Positions 26,398-36,266 of a DNA stretch of 64,000 bases are shown piece by piece. Below the pieces are notes generated by a model. The model was not told the DNA's origin and ran no database searches. It saw nothing but the letters and a program-made list of their open reading frames with translations. Made by a program: the position numbers and the translations under genes. Each line of letters starts with the position of its first letter. Within the stretch, counting starts at the first letter, position 1. The DNA is from Acinetobacter corruptisaponis. Its GTDB lineage: Bacteria > Pseudomonadota > Gammaproteobacteria > Pseudomonadales > Moraxellaceae. The DNA is taken from NCBI RefSeq assembly GCF_030053775.1, contig NZ_CP125669.1:3715962-3779961 (forward strand). Direction: 5' to 3'.

Positions 26398-27906
26398 ATG
26401 TTAAATAGAGTTCAAGAAAAAAAGAATACATATCAAACATATAGAATAGATGTGTTACAGGAACAATTACAACATGCCAGTTCTTATGAGGAGTGGAGAG
26501 AAATTGCACTCAAATTGGACGAGGAATCAGGCACAGAAGCATGGAAATATGACAATGAATCGCCCTATTTTGATGCTGAAATTTTGTCCAAACGCTATAA
26601 TCTGCTAAAAAGATATCGGCTGCACCATCGTACCCTTGACCTGATTTATGTGTTAAGGGAGGGGCTGACCTATGATTTTGCCAATATTGGGCATCCCATG
26701 TTGTTTGCTGAAACGTATATCGGCACCAAAAAAATTATAGAAAATTATGTGGATGAGGTGAGTGACTGTTTAAGGTATTTGGCATCCAGTGAATGTATAA
26801 CGTTTCAGCTCAAGGAGAAAATCCAGTTTTTTGAGGAATGTCAAAAAGCCTATGGTCAGCCTGCCTTAATGCTTTCTGGTGGTGCAACTCTGGGATTGTT
26901 TCATACTGGCGTGTCTAAGGCATTGCTGGAACAGGACCTATTGCCGAAAGTGCTGTCGGGTTCAAGTGCGGGCGCAATCATGACAGGGATGTTGGGTACT
27001 TCATCCGCCGATCAAATTCCAGAGCTACTGACAGGGAAGCATTTCTTTCATGAAGCATTTCGTTTTAGAAAGGTGATGGAACTCATTAAGGGCCATGGTG
27101 GAATTGCCGATGTGATGTACCTTAAAAAATTCCTGATTCACAATATGGGAGACCTGACTTTTGCGGAAGCGTATCAGCGTTCTGGTCTGCATATCAATAT
27201 TGCAGTTGCACCTTACAATGCGTCACAAAACCCGCGTATCCTCAATGCCTTGACTACTCCGAATGCATTGGTCTGGAGTGCGGTGATGGCTTCCTGCGCG
27301 GTTCCTGTTTTGTTTCCACCCGTCCATCTGACCAGCAAACGCTACGATGGACAGCATACGCCCTATATGTCAAACACCAAATGGGTGGATGGAAGCATGC
27401 GTAGTGATTTTCCACAGGAAAAAATGGGGCGGTTGTATAATATCAACTACACCATTGCCAGTCAGGTGAATCCGCATATTGTTCCATTTATGCAGAGTGA
27501 CTTGCAGCGTTATCGTAATGATGTGTTGAGCTGGCCTGAGCGGATTATCCGTCATCAGGGTAAAACTATTGCACTGGATGTGATGGATTTGACCCGTCAT
27601 TATGTGGGAAGATTTTTCCCGATTCGCCGTGCCCTGGATCATGGTTATGGTATTTTAGGACAGCGCTATTATGGGGATGTCAACATTATTGCCAAATATG
27701 GACTGCGCCACTATGGCTATATGCTCAAAAACCCTCGCCCCAAGTTGTTTAAGATTTTGCAGCAGGAGGGTGAGCGGGCGACCTGGCCTAAAATCGCCTC
27801 TATTGAAACCCATGCACGTATTGGTAAAACCATTGAACATTGTTTAGCGTCATTACGCAAACAGGCAGAAAAGCAGCAGAATGAGTTTTATTACGTGGAC
27901 CTTTGA
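26398..27906 (+). CDS. Patatin-like phospholipase (DUF3336 type)
   Basis: The 502-residue product has an N-terminal DUF3336-like helical domain (about residues 1-150) and a patatin domain. The glycine loop MLSGGATLGLFHTGV, the nucleophile motif LSGSSAGAIMTG (GXSXG) and the dyad Asp in KWVDGSMRSDFP are all present. It is predicted to cleave acyl chains from phospholipids or lysophospholipids at a membrane face. There is no signal peptide and no clear membrane helix. The last 26 bases overlap the kinase-like gene downstream, so the two are probably coupled. Homologues of this type include yeast Tgl3/Tgl4-like lipases and many bacterial ones. Confidence 0.85.
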   Translation: MLNRVQEKKNTYQTYRIDVLQEQLQHASSYEEWREIALKLDEESGTEAWKYDNESPYFDAEILSKRYNLLKRYRLHHRTLDLIYVLREGLTYDFANIGHPMLFAETYIGTKKIIENYVDEVSDCLRYLASSECITFQLKEKIQFFEECQKAYGQPALMLSGGATLGLFHTGVSKALLEQDLLPKVLSGSSAGAIMTGMLGTSSADQIPELLTGKHFFHEAFRFRKVMELIKGHGGIADVMYLKKFLIHNMGDLTFAEAYQRSGLHINIAVAPYNASQNPRILNALTTPNALVWSAVMASCAVPVLFPPVHLTSKRYDGQHTPYMSNTKWVDGSMRSDFPQEKMGRLYNINYTIASQVNPHIVPFMQSDLQRYRNDVLSWPERIIRHQGKTIALDVMDLTRHYVGRFFPIRRALDHGYGILGQRYYGDVNIIAKYGLRHYGYMLKNPRPKLFKILQQEGERATWPKIASIETHARIGKTIEHCLASLRKQAEKQQNEFYYVDL

Positions 27907-28699
27907 TTCGCAACTTCGGTTGGATGATCTTGCATTAAAAACCAAACCCCAAAGTTATGCCTTTGGACGGCGTTTATATACATTTCAGATCGAACAGCAA
28001 AAATATTGGCTTAAATTTCATCAAGCCCATATTCATCAGGTCTTAGAACATGCTTTTCTAAATGAGCTGGATTTTTATCGGCAGAATTCAATATCCAGAA
28101 AGCAATTTATTGTTCCTCATCAAATCATTCAGTTTGAAGAAAACACGCCGTTTCACAAACTTGCTTCCAGTGGGCAAGGACTGATCCTAGTGGATACAGA
28201 AGATTTCTTTACCAGTGTCCCCAGCGATGTGAGAATAATTCAACAGCAGATATTAAAGGCATTGGAAACACTGGAAAATATGCACCAACTAGGGTGGGTG
28301 CATGGTGACCTTAAAATTGAACATTTCCGTTGCCATGAAAATAGCTGCAAGCTGATTGATTTTGAGCAGAGCTTTAAATCACCCTATGCAACCCAGAATT
28401 TAACTGCCACACCGCACTATATGGCGCCAGAGCTTTTTCATGTAGAAAGGAAAACAGTTCAGAGTGATTTATATGCTTTTGGTATTATTGTCTATGAATG
28501 GCTCACTGAAACAAGGCTACAGGCCAAGACCTACCATGATTGGGCGGTATTGCATTGCCAGCAACTACAAATCCAGCTTCCTAAAGAGTTTGAATGCTTT
28601 TTTCCATTGCTGAATGGGTTGATGCAGAAGCATGTTGAACAGCGTTTTAAGTCGGTTTCAGATGCAAAAGACTGTCTAAACTCGACTATTTTGCTGTAA
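27881..28699 (+). CDS. Protein-kinase-like protein
   Basis: The 272-residue product is a compact protein-kinase fold. Candidates are the beta-3 Lys in YWLKFHQ, the catalytic loop GWVHGDLKIEHFRC (HGD in place of HRD and His where Asn is expected), the metal motif LIDFEQS (DFE in place of DFG), and PHYMAPELFH as the APE motif. The segment SDLYAFGIIVYEWLTE matches the F-helix. The catalytic Asp is kept, so activity is possible, but the Asn and DFG changes are unusual. It resembles small bacterial HGDLK kinases rather than PknB-type proteins. Its ATG lies inside the patatin gene, overlapping by 26 bp. Confidence 0.72.
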   Translation: MSFITWTFDSQLRLDDLALKTKPQSYAFGRRLYTFQIEQQKYWLKFHQAHIHQVLEHAFLNELDFYRQNSISRKQFIVPHQIIQFEENTPFHKLASSGQGLILVDTEDFFTSVPSDVRIIQQQILKALETLENMHQLGWVHGDLKIEHFRCHENSCKLIDFEQSFKSPYATQNLTATPHYMAPELFHVERKTVQSDLYAFGIIVYEWLTETRLQAKTYHDWAVLHCQQLQIQLPKEFECFFPLLNGLMQKHVEQRFKSVSDAKDCLNSTILL

Positions 28700-28765
28700 A
28701 AATAAACATAAATACTTGATTTGAATATTATATGTTCATTTGATTGGTTTTTTTAACAGAAACAC

Positions 28766-28794
28766 TTGTCATCAAGGGCATTTCTCACTAATAT
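28766..28794 (+). promoter_or_regulatory. Sigma-70 promoter of the first tRNA-Leu/Trp unit
   Basis: TTGTCA (28766-28771) and TAATAT (28789-28794) are 17 bp apart, 11 bp before the mature tRNA 5' end. Confidence 0.75.
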
Positions 28795-28805
28795 GCATAC
28801 CCATC

Positions 28806-28890
28806 GGGGGCGTGGCGAAATTGGTAGACGCACTGGATTTAGGTTCCAGCGCCGCAAGGTGTAAGAGTTCGAGTCTCTTCGCCCCCACCA
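28806..28890 (+). tRNA. tRNA-Leu (UAG), copy 1
   Basis: An 85-base class II tRNA with acceptor stem GGGGGCG / CGCCCCC and encoded ACCA end. The anticodon loop reads TTTAGGT in the stem CTGGA/TCCAG, giving UAG, which reads CUN leucine codons. The variable arm (GCGCCGCAAGGTGT) and T loop (TTCGAGT) are intact. Confidence 0.95.
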
Positions 28891-28895
28891 AATTT

Positions 28896-28922
28896 AAAAA
28901 GCAAGGGTAACTTGCTTTTTTT
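28896..28922 (+). terminator. Terminator-like hairpin after tRNA-Leu copy 1
   Basis: A stem AAAAGCAAG / CTTGCTTTT with a short loop and T-run lies between tRNA-Leu and tRNA-Trp. It may attenuate or end transcription between the two. Confidence 0.6.
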
Positions 28923-28957
28923 ATGGTTAAGTCGTTATGATTTGATCATGCTGTTAT

Positions 28958-29031
28958 AGAGGATTGGTGTAATGGTAGCATGACGGTCTCCAAAACCGTT
29001 CGTCAAGGTTCGAGTCCTTGATCCTCTGCCA
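28958..29031 (+). tRNA. tRNA-Trp (CCA), copy 1
   Basis: A 74-base tRNA with acceptor AGAGGAT / ATCCTCT, discriminator G and encoded CCA. The anticodon loop CTCCAAA in stem ACGGT/ACCGT gives CCA (tryptophan). Confidence 0.92.
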
Positions 29032-29035
29032 AATT

Positions 29036-29066
29036 TAAAAGGGACTTTTTAGAAGTCCTTTTTTTA
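29036..29066 (+). terminator. Terminator after tRNA-Trp copy 1
   Basis: A stem AAAAGGACTTC-like (AAAAGGGACTT / AAGTCCTTTTT) is followed by a run of T, directly after the tRNA. Confidence 0.8.
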
Positions 29067-29138
29067 TTGCCATAATTTTTTATCTGTATATTAAAAAAGC
29101 ATTAAGTTTCAGATGCATGGTTTTTTTATAAAAAGGGC

Positions 29139-29167
29139 TTGTCATCAGAAACGTTTATCTCTAATAT
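29139..29167 (+). promoter_or_regulatory. Sigma-70 promoter of the second tRNA-Leu/Trp unit
   Basis: TTGTCA (29139-29144) and TAATAT (29162-29167) are 17 bp apart. The core boxes match those of copy 1, while the surrounding bases differ. Confidence 0.75.
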
Positions 29168-29178
29168 ACACATCCATC

Positions 29179-29263
29179 GGGGGCGTGGCGAAATTGGTAG
29201 ACGCACTGGATTTAGGTTCCAGCGCCGCAAGGTGTAAGAGTTCGAGTCTCTTCGCCCCCACCA
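29179..29263 (+). tRNA. tRNA-Leu (UAG), copy 2
   Basis: Identical over 85 bases to copy 1, 373 bp downstream. It has the same anticodon and encoded CCA. Confidence 0.95.
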
Positions 29264-29268
29264 AATTT

Positions 29269-29295
29269 AAAAAGCAAGGATAACTTGCTTTTTTT
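29269..29295 (+). terminator. Terminator-like hairpin after tRNA-Leu copy 2
   Basis: The same stem as in copy 1. The single base difference between the two units (G at 28907, A at 29280) lies in its loop. Confidence 0.6.
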
Positions 29296-29330
29296 ATGGT
29301 TAAGTCGTTATGATTTGATCATGCTGTTAT

Positions 29331-29404
29331 AGAGGATTGGTGTAATGGTAGCATGACGGTCTCCAAAACCGTTCGTCAAGGTTCGAGTCCTTGATCCTCT
29401 GCCA
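29331..29404 (+). tRNA. tRNA-Trp (CCA), copy 2
   Basis: Identical over 74 bases to copy 1, 373 bp downstream. Confidence 0.92.
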
Positions 29405-29410
29405 AATATT

Positions 29411-29446
29411 TAAAAAAGCCCTTGTTTTTTTACAAGGGCTTTTTTA
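29411..29446 (+). terminator. Terminator after tRNA-Trp copy 2
   Basis: A strong stem AAAAAAGCCCTTG / CAAGGGCTTTTTT with a T-rich loop and T-tract. It differs in sequence from the copy 1 terminator. Confidence 0.88.
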
Positions 29447-29573
29447 TGTTCATCTTTTCAGATGATGCTTTTTTTGAAATGGTCTATGTGTATCCAGCTA
29501 ATATTGGCCCTCTATTGATGGTTTAATTACTACACAATCTAATCTGTTATATGTGTTAAATAAAATAGGTAAA

Positions 29574-29589
29574 GTACCACTTTTGGTAC
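29574..29589. promoter_or_regulatory. Inverted repeat before the glycosylase gene
   Basis: A perfect 6-bp inverted repeat (GTACCA / TGGTAC) with a 4-base spacer lies 82 bp before the chosen start. It could be an operator; no known factor matches. Confidence 0.3.
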
Positions 29590-29670
29590 AGTTGTCTGTG
29601 TAGTATGTTCATGACAATAACGACATATGGGTCTTTTGACCATGATGAAAAATATAAACGGGATCATTTT

Positions 29671-30840
29671 ATGACATCTTTACTCAGGCGTTTGGCCTTG
29701 CTCAATCAGGGCTTGGGAAAGCCTGATACATTTGGTGGAGGTTTAGCTGGGACTCGAAAAGCGATTGAGCATTTGGGCTATGTGCAGATTGACACAATAT
29801 CGGTTGTAGAGCGCGCGCACCACCATGTGTTGTGGAATCGTGTTCCTGATTATGATTTAGAGCATTTGAACTATCTTGTTCGGGAGAAGTATATTTTTGA
29901 GCACTGGGCACATGCGGCTTCCTATCTTCCAATGCGTGACTATCGCTATGCAATTCCATTTATGACAGCCGTAAGAAATGGGGAGAATCGCTATTTTTCT
30001 AGGGGTGATGCTCATCTGATGAATGAAATTTTGGCTCGGGTTAAAGCTGAGGGTAAGATTAAACTAAGAGATGTGGGAAGCGGAAATAAGAAAAATACAG
30101 CAGGTTGGTGGAATGCTGGTCCAAGCCGTCGAGCCATTGAGCAACTGTTTATGCAGGGCGACTTAATGGTGTGTGAACGGAATGGCATGGAGAAAGTCTA
30201 TGATCTTGCAGAGCGTTGTCTGCCATCCAATATTGACTTAACGCCACCCAGTACGCGTGAATTTGCGCAGTATTTATTTGATACGACATTGAGAACTCAT
30301 GGTGTATTCACATGGAAGCAATTGGTGCATTTGCGAGCTGGAAAAGAATTGCGAGAGGTGATGCGTCGAATATTGAACGATCAAATTGATTTGAATGTTG
30401 TACAAAGCTTAAAAATGCCCGATGGACAAACAGTATATGCTACAACGGATGTACTAGAGCAAGCTTCATGTGTAGAACCAATCGTTAGAATTCTTTCTCC
30501 TTTTGATAACCTTGTTATTCATCGTGACCGCTTGAGCTGTTTATTTAGTTTTGAATATCGAATTGAGTGTTATGTGTCTGCAACCAAGCGTGTATATGGC
30601 TATTTTTGTTTGCCTTTACTCTATATGGATCATTTTGTTGGTCGAATTGACTGTAAGGTACATCGTGCTGAGCAACGGCTGGAGATTCTGAGTTTGCACT
30701 TAGAGAATGAAGCCATGCAAAACAATGATGCATTCATTGAGGCTTTAAATACAGCAATACAGGAATTTACGGTATTTAATAAATGTTCTATCATTGAAAC
30801 TAAAAAGCGTGATTTGCAATTTTTGAGTATGTTAAATTAA
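29671..30840 (+). CDS. ycaQ: YcaQ-type crosslink-repair DNA glycosylase
   Basis: The product follows E. coli YcaQ: IEHLGYVQIDTISVVERAHHHVLWNRVPDY, FEHWAHAASYLPMRDYR, the AGWWNAGPSRRAIEQLFMQGDLMV winged-helix segment, and the C-terminal SPFDNLVIHRDRLSCLFSFEYRIECYV followed by GYFCLPLLYMDHFVGRIDCK. These HTH_42-family enzymes unhook interstrand crosslinks and remove bulky alkylated bases. The open frame reaches back to an ATG at 29605. The start is set at the ATG at 29671 (MTSLLRRLALLNQGLG) because similarity begins there, giving 389 residues. The longer form of 411 residues cannot be excluded. Confidence 0.82.
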   Translation: MTSLLRRLALLNQGLGKPDTFGGGLAGTRKAIEHLGYVQIDTISVVERAHHHVLWNRVPDYDLEHLNYLVREKYIFEHWAHAASYLPMRDYRYAIPFMTAVRNGENRYFSRGDAHLMNEILARVKAEGKIKLRDVGSGNKKNTAGWWNAGPSRRAIEQLFMQGDLMVCERNGMEKVYDLAERCLPSNIDLTPPSTREFAQYLFDTTLRTHGVFTWKQLVHLRAGKELREVMRRILNDQIDLNVVQSLKMPDGQTVYATTDVLEQASCVEPIVRILSPFDNLVIHRDRLSCLFSFEYRIECYVSATKRVYGYFCLPLLYMDHFVGRIDCKVHRAEQRLEILSLHLENEAMQNNDAFIEALNTAIQEFTVFNKCSIIETKKRDLQFLSMLN

Positions 30841-30905
30841 CAGATTGATGATTTATTTTTTTCAAAATTATCAATTAAAAATATAAAAATTAAAATGTTG
30901 GCGCA

Positions 30906-30936
30906 TAAAAAAGCAAAGCCGAAGCCTTGCTTTTTT
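30906..30936. terminator. Bidirectional terminator between ycaQ and purB
   Basis: A stem AAAAAAGCAA / TTGCTTTTTT around an AGCCGAAGCC loop lies between the two convergent genes. Confidence 0.75.
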
Positions 30937-30951
30937 GGAGCTGAATAAAAC

Positions 30952-32349
<1,398 letters not shown>

Positions 32350-32448
32350 TTAAAGTTTGGCTCTCCCTTGCGGAACTTTAGTCGTTCCTCAGGAGAGATT
32401 TAGAGAGGTTGTAAAACGACATAAAAATAAATTCGTTGCAGCATCGGT

Positions 32449-33180
32449 CTATACCACCTGATACTGTAAACGAGCGAGAGCTTGAATATCTTGCAATAAT
32501 TTGCGTTTACTAAAGATCATACTCCACGAGCTGCCACCAAGTTGCCGCCATAAATGGGCAAGCTGTAAACCTGTAAACAGGCAGGCTCGGATTCGATTGG
32601 TATGATTGATGTCTTTAAATGCTTCGGCATTGCCACGCACCAGAATCCGTGGATTGATCTGGCCCGCCGTTTCAACATAGGTTTGTGCCAGATTGGCGAT
32701 GATACTCGGGTGCAAATAGTTGTTATCGAAAAAGGATAACTGTTTTAGGATTTTTTGTTGGGCTGTTTCGATAATCTTGACATATTCAGGATTGCCATAG
32801 ACTTTCTTTTCCAGTTGCAACAGGGCCATGGCATAAGACATGGGCAGTTTTGCAGTGGCAATTTTAGGAACGCGTGATTTAGGTGCGGTATTAAAAGGCT
32901 GGGTAATGCAACCCTCTAATGTTTTTAAACCCAGTGAAATGTCCGCAAGCTGGTTAAAAAAATCCAGGGTTTGGGTCGCATTATTGGTGGCAGGACGGAT
33001 GTTTAGGCTGGCCTTGATCAATAACTCGAAATAAAAATTACCACTTTCACCAATACTTTGCTGACCTGCCATCGCCGTCATATGCGTTAGCTGGGTTGCC
33101 TGAAACACCGCAGCCAATGCCAAAGCACGGTTTTGTCGAACATTCAACGCCTGAGTGTGCTGAAAGGGTAACTCCACCAT
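32449..33180 (-). CDS. hflD: High-frequency lysogenization protein HflD
   Basis: The 243-residue helical protein has the HflD pattern [26 protein letters not shown], the ...[18 protein letters not shown]... region and the C-terminal [22 protein letters not shown]. HflD is a peripheral inner-membrane protein; in E. coli it binds phage lambda CII. Its own cell role is unclear. Gene order mnmA-hflD-purB matches E. coli, which supports the call. The N-terminal 15 residues ([15 protein letters not shown]) are longer than in E. coli. Confidence 0.88.
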   Translation of the reverse strand: MVELPFQHTQALNVRQNRALALAAVFQATQLTHMTAMAGQQSIGESGNFYFELLIKASLNIRPATNNATQTLDFFNQLADISLGLKTLEGCITQPFNTAPKSRVPKIATAKLPMSYAMALLQLEKKVYGNPEYVKIIETAQQKILKQLSFFDNNYLHPSIIANLAQTYVETAGQINPRILVRGNAEAFKDINHTNRIRACLFTGLQLAHLWRQLGGSSWSMIFSKRKLLQDIQALARLQYQVV

Positions 33181-33213
33181 GCTTTGCTTCCAATCGGTTT
33201 GAATAAAATCAGC

Positions 33214-34347
33214 TTAAATAAAATCTGGTTGAGGTGCATTGGTGTGGTGAATCACACCACCACCTAAACAGACCTCACCCGAATAGAACACCACGCTTTG
33301 TCCAGGAGTCACGGCACGTTGTGGTTGGTCAAACTCAACCCGAATGCCATTTTCTGTGTGTTCATCACGATAAATTGTACACGCTTGATCAGGCTGGCGA
33401 TAACGGGTTTTTGCCGTGCATCGGAAACCAGTGGCTGGGATGTCCTGTTCACCAGCAACCCAGTCAATTGACTCACTCCAGAGCTGTGTGCTTTGCATGA
33501 GTGGATGATCATGTCCCTGGCCAATCACCAGTCGGTTATTGGCAACATCCTTATGCAATACGAACCATGCCCCTTCTTGCACACCTTTCATACCACCAAT
33601 ACCAATGCCACCACGTTGACCGAGCGTATAGTACATTAAGCCGTGATGTTCACCAACTTGTTTGCCATTGTCCAGAACAATTTTTCCAGCCTGAGCAGGA
33701 AGATACTGTTTTAAGAAATCACTAAAACGGCGTTCACCGATAAAACAGATACCTGTGGAATCCTTTTTCTTCGCCGTCGCTAAATCAAGCTCTTCTGCGA
33801 TTTTACGCACCTGCGGTTTTTCAATTTCACCGACAGGGAACAAAGTCTTGTTAATTTCACGACCATGAACTGCATGTAAGAAATAAGTTTGATCTTTATT
33901 GTTGTCAACACCACGTAATAACGGTGCATAGGTTTCACCACGTGAGTTTTGTGTACTCGCACCACGACGTGCATAGTGACCTGTTGCAATAAAGTCTGCA
34001 CCCAAAGTCATGGCATGATCGAGGAAAGCGCGGAACTTGATTTCTTTGTTGCAGAGAATATCTGGGTTCGGGGTACGTCCAGCGGCATATTCAGCCAAGA
34101 AATGCTCAAATACACGATCCCAATACTCCATTGCAAAGTTTGCTGTGTGTAGCTTGATGCCAATTTTATCTGCAACGGCTTGTGCATCTGCCAAGTCTTC
34201 AAGTGCTGTGCAGTATTCCGTACCATCATCTTCTTCCCAGTTTTTCATGAAAAGACCTTCAACCTGATATCCTTGTTGAAGTAATAATGCGGCAGAAACA
34301 GAGGAGTCTACACCACCAGACATACCGACGATGACACGTTGTTGCAT
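33214..34347 (-). CDS. mnmA: tRNA-specific 2-thiouridylase MnmA
   Basis: The 377-residue product has the PP-loop [23 protein letters not shown], the catalytic cysteines in [12 protein letters not shown] and [12 protein letters not shown], and the C-terminal beta-barrel (ARTRYRQ-like [41 protein letters not shown]). It thiolates U34 of tRNA-Lys, -Glu and -Gln with sulfur relayed from IscS/Tus proteins. It starts 4 bp after nudJ and lies 33 bp before hflD, and so is probably co-transcribed with both. Confidence 0.96.
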   Translation of the reverse strand: MQQRVIVGMSGGVDSSVSAALLLQQGYQVEGLFMKNWEEDDGTEYCTALEDLADAQAVADKIGIKLHTANFAMEYWDRVFEHFLAEYAAGRTPNPDILCNKEIKFRAFLDHAMTLGADFIATGHYARRGASTQNSRGETYAPLLRGVDNNKDQTYFLHAVHGREINKTLFPVGEIEKPQVRKIAEELDLATAKKKDSTGICFIGERRFSDFLKQYLPAQAGKIVLDNGKQVGEHHGLMYYTLGQRGGIGIGGMKGVQEGAWFVLHKDVANNRLVIGQGHDHPLMQSTQLWSESIDWVAGEQDIPATGFRCTAKTRYRQPDQACTIYRDEHTENGIRVEFDQPQRAVTPGQSVVFYSGEVCLGGGVIHHTNAPQPDFI

Positions 34348-34351
34348 CTAA

Positions 34352-34840
34352 TTAAGCGTCCAAATGAGAAGTGAATGAGGGAGAGAAAGGGTGCTCATAA
34401 ATAAGCGATAAAGGATATTTTTTGCCAGCAAGGGCATCTTCAACTGCTTTTAAAACCAATGGACTACGCGCACGCGCTGATTCTTGTAACTCGTCCAGAT
34501 TCATCCAGACCGCAGCGACTATACCTGTATCCAGTTGCGCATTTTCTTCTACAACAGTGACGTGCGCCAAGAAACAAAAACGGTAGTAAGTACGGTCAGG
34601 AAACATCGGTGGGGTATACGTATAGATACCGAGCAAGTGATCAACTTCGACGTGATGACCTGTTTCTTCTAAGGTCTCACGTATTGCTGCTTCGATAATG
34701 GTTTCACCACATTCGATATGACCAGCAGGCTGGTTAAACACGGTATGTACAAAGCCTTCGCTGTGTTCTTCGACAAACAGGAAACGTCCATCTTTTTCCA
34801 CAACAGTGGCAACTGTGACATGAGGTGTCCAAGCGGTCAT
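34352..34840 (-). CDS. nudJ: NUDIX hydrolase NudJ
   Basis: The product of about 162 residues has the NUDIX box GHIECGETIIEAAIRETLEETGH near residues 38-60 and the upstream HTVFNQPA segment. The start is put at the ATG at 34840 (MTAWTPHVTVATVVEKDG), since similarity begins at PHVTVA; an in-frame ATG at 34852 adds four residues. NudJ in E. coli removes phosphate from HMP-pyrophosphate and nucleoside di/triphosphates. Its place directly upstream of mnmA, with 4 bp between, matches E. coli order. Confidence 0.85.
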   Translation of the reverse strand: MTAWTPHVTVATVVEKDGRFLFVEEHSEGFVHTVFNQPAGHIECGETIIEAAIRETLEETGHHVEVDHLLGIYTYTPPMFPDRTYYRFCFLAHVTVVEENAQLDTGIVAAVWMNLDELQESARARSPLVLKAVEDALAGKKYPLSLIYEHPFSPSFTSHLDA

Positions 34841-34930
34841 AGAAAGCACCATGGTTTTAAAAAACGTATTCTACAAAATTTGAGGGTTTTTGGCTATGAT
34901 TCAAAATGTATTCAATTTTTTAATGTAATT

Positions 34931-34966
34931 TTGACGATCAAAATTTATGCTATATTATTTTAATAT
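34931..34966 (+). promoter_or_regulatory. Promoter and candidate operator of the toxin-antitoxin pair
   Basis: TTGACG (34931-34936) and TATTAT (34953-34958) are 16 bp apart. A perfect 6-bp inverted repeat ATATTA-TTT-TAATAT (34952-34966) covers the -10 box, a good place for antitoxin autorepression. A GAGG site precedes the ATG at 34984. Confidence 0.55.
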
Positions 34967-34983
34967 TATGAGAGGAGTTTGAT

Positions 34984-35208
34984 ATGACAACAATTATACT
35001 TGATTTACCTGACGATATTGTAGAGCAAGCACGACATGCAGGGTTATTATCATCATCTGCGATCGCAACATTATTAAGACAAGTGATAGCACAACGTCAG
35101 GAAAAAACGGTATCGCTGATTGAGGTTATGCAAAACTCACCTTATAAAGAAATTGAGCTAACACAAGTAGAGCCTGAATATTCATCTATTCGGGAAATTA
35201 ACTTGTGA
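34984..35208 (+). CDS. Antitoxin, FitA/VapB type
   Basis: The 74-residue product starts with a short ribbon-helix-helix-like segment (TTIILDLPDDIVEQARHAGLLSSSAIATLLRQVI) and ends in an acidic tail (IELTQVEPEYSSIREINL) expected to bind the toxin. Its stop overlaps the GTG start of the PIN toxin by 4 bases (GTGA). It lies in a very AT-rich patch between nudJ and a carbonic anhydrase gene, likely inserted as a module. Confidence 0.8.
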   Translation: MTTIILDLPDDIVEQARHAGLLSSSAIATLLRQVIAQRQEKTVSLIEVMQNSPYKEIELTQVEPEYSSIREINL

Positions 35209-35630
35209 AAGGTTGGTTGTTAGATACGAATATCCTCTCTGAATTACGTCGTTCCAAACCTCACCCACAAGTTTTAAAATTTATTGCTGAACAACGTAAC
35301 GAATCTTTATTTGTGAGTGTGATTACATTTGCTGAGATTCGTTTTGGAATAGAAAGAATTGCTGATATACAAAAACAACAAGCTTTAAGTATTTGGTTGG
35401 ATAAAGAGTTACGTCCATTTTTTATGAATCGTGTACTTGCTCTTGATGAAGAAATTATATTGAAATGGCGTATTTTATTGGAACAAGGTCGCAAACAAGG
35501 GTATACCTACTCACAACCTGACTTATTTATTGCCACAAGAGCATTACATCATAATTTAGGTTTGGTCACTCGAAATACTAAAGATTTTGAGAAAGTTGAT
35601 ATTCCTTTATATAATCCTTGGGATAACTAA
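35205..35630 (+). CDS. PIN-domain toxin, FitB/VapC type
   Basis: The 141-residue product is a single PIN domain with the acidic active-site positions in WLLDTNILSELRR (Asp near residue 7), FVSVITFAEIRFGIER and QPDLFIATRALHHNLGLVTRNTKDF. PIN toxins cut RNA with Mg2+ or Mn2+. GTG at 35205 overlaps the antitoxin stop by 4 bases, so the two are translationally coupled. The full set of acidic residues is kept, so the toxin is expected to be active. Confidence 0.85.
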   Translation: MKGWLLDTNILSELRRSKPHPQVLKFIAEQRNESLFVSVITFAEIRFGIERIADIQKQQALSIWLDKELRPFFMNRVLALDEEIILKWRILLEQGRKQGYTYSQPDLFIATRALHHNLGLVTRNTKDFEKVDIPLYNPWDN

Positions 35631-35639
35631 AATTTTGGT

Positions 35640-36176
35640 TTAACTATTTTTATAATTATCTTTCACTTTCACATAATGACGTGCTGAATAAGATAAAAAC
35701 TCCAGTTCTTTTTCAGTCAGTGGACGCACTTGTTGTACTGGACTACCAACATAAAGATAACCACTTTTTAATACCTTACGGGGTGGCACTAGACTGCCAG
35801 CACCGATCATGACGTCATCTTCAATAATCACATCATCCAGCACGACTGTTTTAATACCAATCAATACCCGATTGCCTATCGTACAGCCATGCAAAGTCAC
35901 ATGATGTCCAACGGTAACATCCTCACCAATCACCAGCGGTGAGCCATTTGGTTTGGATTGATTTTTATGGCTGACGTGTAACATACAATGATCTTGTACA
36001 TTACTGTTTTTACCAATCTGAATCGAATTGACATCACCACGAATCACGGCAAACGGCCATACCGAAACGTTCTCTGCCAGTTTTACGTCACCAATGACCA
36101 CAGACATTTCATCAATATAACAACTTTGATCAATTTCAGGATGATGGTCGAGATAAGTGCGGATATTCTTGGTCAT
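35640..36176 (-). CDS. Gamma carbonic anhydrase family protein
   Basis: The start is set at the ATG at 36176 (MTKNIRTYLDHHPEID), giving 178 residues; a longer frame to 36224 adds non-conserved hydrophobic residues. The left-handed beta-helix hexapeptide repeats are visible (VSVWPFAVIRGDVNSIQIG, NVQDHCMLHV, GEDVTVGHHVTLHGCTIGNRVLIG, IIEDDVMIGAGSLVPP). Metal-binding His positions occur in HCMLHVS and GHHVTLHG. Members include CaiE/YrdA-like proteins whose carbonic anhydrase activity is often unproven. It converges with the toxin gene, 9 bp apart. Confidence 0.85.
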   Translation of the reverse strand: MTKNIRTYLDHHPEIDQSCYIDEMSVVIGDVKLAENVSVWPFAVIRGDVNSIQIGKNSNVQDHCMLHVSHKNQSKPNGSPLVIGEDVTVGHHVTLHGCTIGNRVLIGIKTVVLDDVIIEDDVMIGAGSLVPPRKVLKSGYLYVGSPVQQVRPLTEKELEFLSYSARHYVKVKDNYKNS

Positions 36177-36213
36177 GGTCAGTATCAAAATAAAATATGG
36201 ATGAATTATAAAA

Positions 36214-36250
36214 TAAAAAGGCACCCAGACTAAAGTGTGTGGGTGCCTGA
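36214..36250 (-). terminator. Terminator after the D-alanyl-D-alanine carboxypeptidase gene
   Basis: On the minus strand an 8-bp stem GGCACCCA / TGGGTGCC is followed by TTTTTATTTTAT, 17 bp after the stop. Confidence 0.85.
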
Positions 36251-36266
36251 TTTGGCAATTCTAAAA

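Larger units (their letters stand above)
28806..29404 (+). repeat. Tandem duplication of a tRNA-Leu/tRNA-Trp unit
   Basis: Positions 28806-29031 and 29179-29404 (226 bp each) are the same apart from one base in the spacer. The flanking promoters and final terminators have diverged. The repeat offset is 373 bp. Confidence 0.9.
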
